DNA of 64,000 nucleotides from Paraburkholderia antibiotica (GTDB lineage: Bacteria > Pseudomonadota > Gammaproteobacteria > Burkholderiales > Burkholderiaceae): the NCBI RefSeq assembly GCF_012927125.1, contig NZ_JABBFZ010000005.1, positions 186,001 to 250,000 on the forward strand, given 5' to 3'. Positions 61,524 to 64,000 of the stretch are shown piece after piece; the first letter of the stretch is position 1; every line of letters begins with the position of its first letter. The notes under the pieces are model-generated. The model ran no database searches. It was given only the letters and a program-made list of their open reading frames with translations, and was not told where the DNA came from. The position numbers and the translations under genes are program-made.

Positions 61524-61609
61524 AGCGCGTATTTGCCGCTCAACGGTAACTCGCCGAGCGGCACGCTGCTATGGAATGAGCGCAGTAGTTCAAATTTGAG
61601 AATACTTCC

Positions 61610-62422
61610 ATGTCCCGTATCAAGAACACGTTTGCCGCGCTGTCCGCCGAAGGGAAAAAAGGCCTGATCCCGTTCATGACCGCGGGCGATCCGGACCCGG
61701 CTCGCACGGTCGAATTCATGCACGCGCTCGCCGCCGGCGGCGCCGATGTGATCGAGCTCGGCGTGCCGTTTTCCGACCCGATGGCCGATGGGCCGGTGAT
61801 CCAGCAGTCGTCCGAACGCGCGCTGGCGCGCGGCGTGTCGCTGCGCCACGTGCTGGCCGACGTCAAGCGTTTCCGCGAAACCAATGACAAGACGCCGGTC
61901 GTGCTGATGGGCTATGCGAACCCGATCGAGCGGATGGGCGCCGAGACGTTCGCGAAAGCGGCCCAGGAGGCCGGTGTCGACGGCGTGCTGGTGGTCGATT
62001 ATCCGCCGGAAGAGGCGGCTAACTTCTCCGAACAGATGCGATCTGCCGGCATCGATCCGATATTTCTGCTGGCGCCGACCTCGACCGACGAGCGTATCGC
62101 CGAAGTCGGTCGGATCGCCAGCGGCTACGTCTACTACGTGTCGCTGAAGGGAGTGACCGGAGCGGCAAATCTGGACGTTTCCAGCATCGCGAGTAAAATC
62201 CCGGCCATCAAGTCGCGCGTCCCCCTGCCGGTGGGCGTCGGATTCGGCATCCGCGACGCGCAGACGGCGCGCGCGGTGGCCGGTGTGGCGGACGCAGTTG
62301 TCATCGGCAGTCGCATTGTTCAGTTGCTTGAACAGGCCTCGCCTGCCGACGCTGCCGAGACACTGAAGCGGTTTATCGCCGAGGTGCGCGAGGCGCTCGA
62401 TAGCGTCGCGACTGCCCGATAA
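61610..62422 (+). CDS. trpA: tryptophan synthase alpha chain
   Basis: A 270-residue TIM-barrel subunit that cleaves indole-glycerol phosphate and channels indole to TrpB. It begins [20 protein letters not shown]. Catalytic Glu and Asp are in [20 protein letters not shown] and [15 protein letters not shown]; the phosphate site is [20 protein letters not shown]. The 86-bp spacer before it contains a GCCGCTC / GAGCGGC dyad (61535-61562), so it may have its own regulation despite following the methyltransferase. Confidence 0.98.
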   Translation: MSRIKNTFAALSAEGKKGLIPFMTAGDPDPARTVEFMHALAAGGADVIELGVPFSDPMADGPVIQQSSERALARGVSLRHVLADVKRFRETNDKTPVVLMGYANPIERMGAETFAKAAQEAGVDGVLVVDYPPEEAANFSEQMRSAGIDPIFLLAPTSTDERIAEVGRIASGYVYYVSLKGVTGAANLDVSSIASKIPAIKSRVPLPVGVGFGIRDAQTARAVAGVADAVVIGSRIVQLLEQASPADAAETLKRFIAEVREALDSVATAR

Positions 62423-62449
62423 CAGTTATTTTTGTCGCGGTTACGTGAG

Positions 62450-62471
62450 CGGCGGGCTTGTCCCGCCGTTT
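62450..62471 (+). terminator. small GC hairpin between trpA and accD
   Basis: Stem CGGCGGG / CCCGCCG with loop CTTGT followed by TTT, 30 bp ahead of accD. It is short, so it may attenuate and not fully stop transcription. Confidence 0.5.
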
Positions 62472-62500
62472 GCGCGACTGCTGACCCAGAAGGATGTCCT

Positions 62501-63373
62501 ATGAGTTGGCTCGATAAGCTGCTGCCGCCGAAAATCAAACAAACCGACCCGAAGAACCGCAAGGGAATTCCGGAAGGCCTGTGGATCAAGTGCCCGTCGT
62601 GCGAAGCCGTGCTGTATCGCAACGACGTCGAGGCTAATCTGCATGTTTGCCCGAAGTGCGACCATCACATGCGCATCGGCGCGCGTGAGCGGCTCGACAG
62701 CCTGCTCGATCCGGAAGGCCGTTACGAAATCGGCCAGGAAATCGTCCCGGTCGACGCGCTCAAGTTCAAGGACAGCCGCAAGTATCCGGAACGCCTGAAA
62801 GAGGCGATGGACGATACCGACGAGACCGACGCAATGGTCGTGATGGGCGGCGCGATCCACACGCTGCCGGTCGTCGTGGCGAACTTCGAGTTTTCGTTCA
62901 TGGGCGGCTCGATGGGTTCGGTGGTCGGCGAGCGCTTCGCGCGCGGCGCGCAGAACGCGCTCGAACAGAAGGTGCCGTTCATCTGCGTGACCTCCTCCGG
63001 CGGTGCGCGGATGCAGGAAAGCCTGCTGTCGCTGATGCAGATGGCCAAGACCACCGCGATGCTGACGAAACTGGCCGAAGCCAGGCTGCCGTTCATCTCG
63101 GTGCTGACCGACCCGACGATGGGCGGTGTGTCCGCGAGTTTCGCGTTCCTCGGCGACGTCGTGATCGCCGAGCCGAAGGCGCTGATCGGCTTTGCGGGCC
63201 CGCGCGTGATCGAACAGACCGTGCGCGAGAAGCTGCCGGAAGGCTTCCAGCGTGCGGAGTTCCTGCTGCAGAAGGGCGCGATCGACATGATCGTCGACCG
63301 TCGCAAGCTGCGTGAAGAGATCGCGCAATTGCTGGCGCTGTTGAGCCATCAGCCGGCCGACGCGGTCGCGTAA
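62501..63373 (+). CDS. accD: acetyl-CoA carboxylase carboxyltransferase subunit beta
   Basis: A 290-residue subunit of acetyl-CoA carboxylase (malonyl-CoA for fatty acids). An N-terminal Cys4 zinc ribbon ([13 protein letters not shown] and [13 protein letters not shown]) precedes the crotonase-like carboxyltransferase domain ([78 protein letters not shown]). The start 62501 follows AAGGATGTCCT. AccD pairs with AccA, which is not in the window. The trpA-accD-folC order is common in proteobacteria. Confidence 0.97.
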   Translation: MSWLDKLLPPKIKQTDPKNRKGIPEGLWIKCPSCEAVLYRNDVEANLHVCPKCDHHMRIGARERLDSLLDPEGRYEIGQEIVPVDALKFKDSRKYPERLKEAMDDTDETDAMVVMGGAIHTLPVVVANFEFSFMGGSMGSVVGERFARGAQNALEQKVPFICVTSSGGARMQESLLSLMQMAKTTAMLTKLAEARLPFISVLTDPTMGGVSASFAFLGDVVIAEPKALIGFAGPRVIEQTVREKLPEGFQRAEFLLQKGAIDMIVDRRKLREEIAQLLALLSHQPADAVA

Positions 63374-63728
63374 AGCCGGCGATATCCGGGCTACCGCAAG
63401 CAGCCAGTGTGCCGCCGTCCCGGACGGGCGGCAGCGGCCGAACAGGTTGTTAAAAATAGCGCGCCGCGTGAGCAATCAAGCGGCGCGCTGTCATTTCCGG
63501 GATAATTACGGCGCTTGCGATGCGGCGGCGCCCGGAGCCGGTGCGAACGCGACCCTGCCGTACGGGTTTGTGCGCATAAACCCGGCGGCGGCTTGTGCCC
63601 ATGGCCAGCAAGCGTAGCGGCCCGCCCCGAAACAGCATGCGCACCCGCAATCGCACGACAGGCGTCATTCGCCACACCGCAGAACCGAACCACCCGCGAA
63701 CCACCGCGATTCACTCAAGATTCACCCG
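63374..63728. other. intergenic region between accD and folC
   Basis: 355 bp without a supported gene; open frames here lack ribosome sites and recognisable sequence. It contains the hairpin at 63458-63489 and a smaller GCCGCC-type dyad near 63411-63433. Confidence 0.45.
63458..63489. terminator. hairpin terminator downstream of accD
   Basis: A 10-bp perfect stem AGCGCGCCGC / GCGGCGCGCT with a 12-nt loop, preceded by an A5 tract that would act as a T-run on the minus strand; no T-run follows on the plus strand. Confidence 0.6.
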
Positions 63729-64000
63729 ATGACGACATTCCCCACCCTCGACGCGTGGCTCACGCACCTTGAATCCGCGCATCCGGTCGGTATCGACATG
63801 GGTTTGGGCCGTATCTCCCAGGTACGCGATGCGATGCAGTTGTCGTTCGCCTGCCCGATCATCACGGTCGGCGGCACGAACGGCAAGGGCTCGACGTGTG
63901 CGATTCTCGAAGCGATTCTGCTGCGCGCGGGCTATACGGTCGGCTGCCACACGTCGCCGCATCTGTTGTCGTTCAACGAGCGCGCGCGCATCAACGGCAC
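63729..64000 (+). CDS. folC: folylpolyglutamate synthase/dihydrofolate synthase, N-terminal part (cut by window edge)
   Basis: The first 90 residues of a Mur-ligase-family enzyme that adds glutamate to folates. It begins MTTFPTLDAWLTHLESAHPV. Diagnostic text: GIDMGLGRISQVRDAM, the P-loop VGGTNGKGSTCAILEAILLR and CHTSPHLLSFNERARING. The gene continues beyond the right edge. It follows accD, as in many proteobacteria. Confidence 0.95.
   Translation, partial: MTTFPTLDAWLTHLESAHPVGIDMGLGRISQVRDAMQLSFACPIITVGGTNGKGSTCAILEAILLRAGYTVGCHTSPHLLSFNERARING

Noticed and set aside
63515..63772. 85-residue frame before folC
   Set aside because: It runs into folC in another frame, is Arg/Ala/Pro-rich, and has no ribosome site.

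Overview
The window is GC-rich, densely coding bacterial DNA. Its gene content and order (acnA-prpD-prpC-mdh / sdhCDAB-sdhE-gltA / leuC-ecn-leuD-leuB / asd-fimV-truA-trpF-trpB-methyltransferase-trpA-accD-folC) match what I know of the second chromosome of Burkholderia sensu lato. Paraburkholderia is my best guess, but I cannot name a species. I see no tRNA, rRNA, insertion sequence, integrase or CRISPR array.

Layout. At 1-6960 there is the C-terminal part of a large membrane protein, then a minus-strand operon for a polar amino acid ABC transporter with a cytoplasmic-type L-asparaginase, controlled by a divergent LysR regulator. At 7061-14594 there is a Tat-exported phospholipase C, then a LysR regulator divergent from an MHS-type transporter, an M20 amidohydrolase and an M14-like (DUF2817) peptidase, which looks like uptake and hydrolysis of an acylated amino acid or peptide. 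The stretch 14975-28302 is a mosaic of single genes: cold-shock protein, AGE-family epimerase, MgtC-like protein, an Ala-rich one-TM protein, two small proteins, a 3-hydroxyacyl-CoA dehydrogenase, a flavin reductase, copper ATPase CopA with a MerR/CueR-type promoter, PaiB and a DUF1254 lipoprotein. A 1272-residue DUF748 (AsmA-like) envelope protein follows.

From 32317 to 47083 lies a central-carbon block: aconitase, PrpD, a small MliC-like periplasmic protein, methylcitrate synthase, a CitE-like lyase and malate dehydrogenase on the minus strand. These are divergent from a GntR/HutC regulator, succinate dehydrogenase with its assembly factor, and citrate synthase on the plus strand. At 47209-49413 a compact three-gene phospholipid operon encodes a CdsA-like, a PlsC-like and a degenerate CDP-alcohol phosphatidyltransferase. 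From 50008 to the right edge are the leucine genes (with an entericidin-like lipoprotein between leuC and leuD), asd, fimV, truA, and the trpF-trpB-DNA methyltransferase-trpA-accD-folC run.

Most interesting observations: (1) an undocumented-looking 38-codon Thr/Ile-rich leader ORF (53686-53802) followed by mutually exclusive hairpins just upstream of asd, resembling an amino-acid attenuator; (2) the phospholipid mini-operon whose CDP-alcohol phosphatidyltransferase has Asn in place of two of the four family Asp residues; (3) a perfect 18-bp palindrome upstream of the GntR gene that sits between the TCA blocks; (4) paired AGGGAAAACCCT operators around a consensus -10 box upstream of a 52-residue protein; (5) a solitary DNA methyltransferase inside the trp cluster. 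Coordinates and motifs were read by eye. Family assignments come from motif recognition without database searches.
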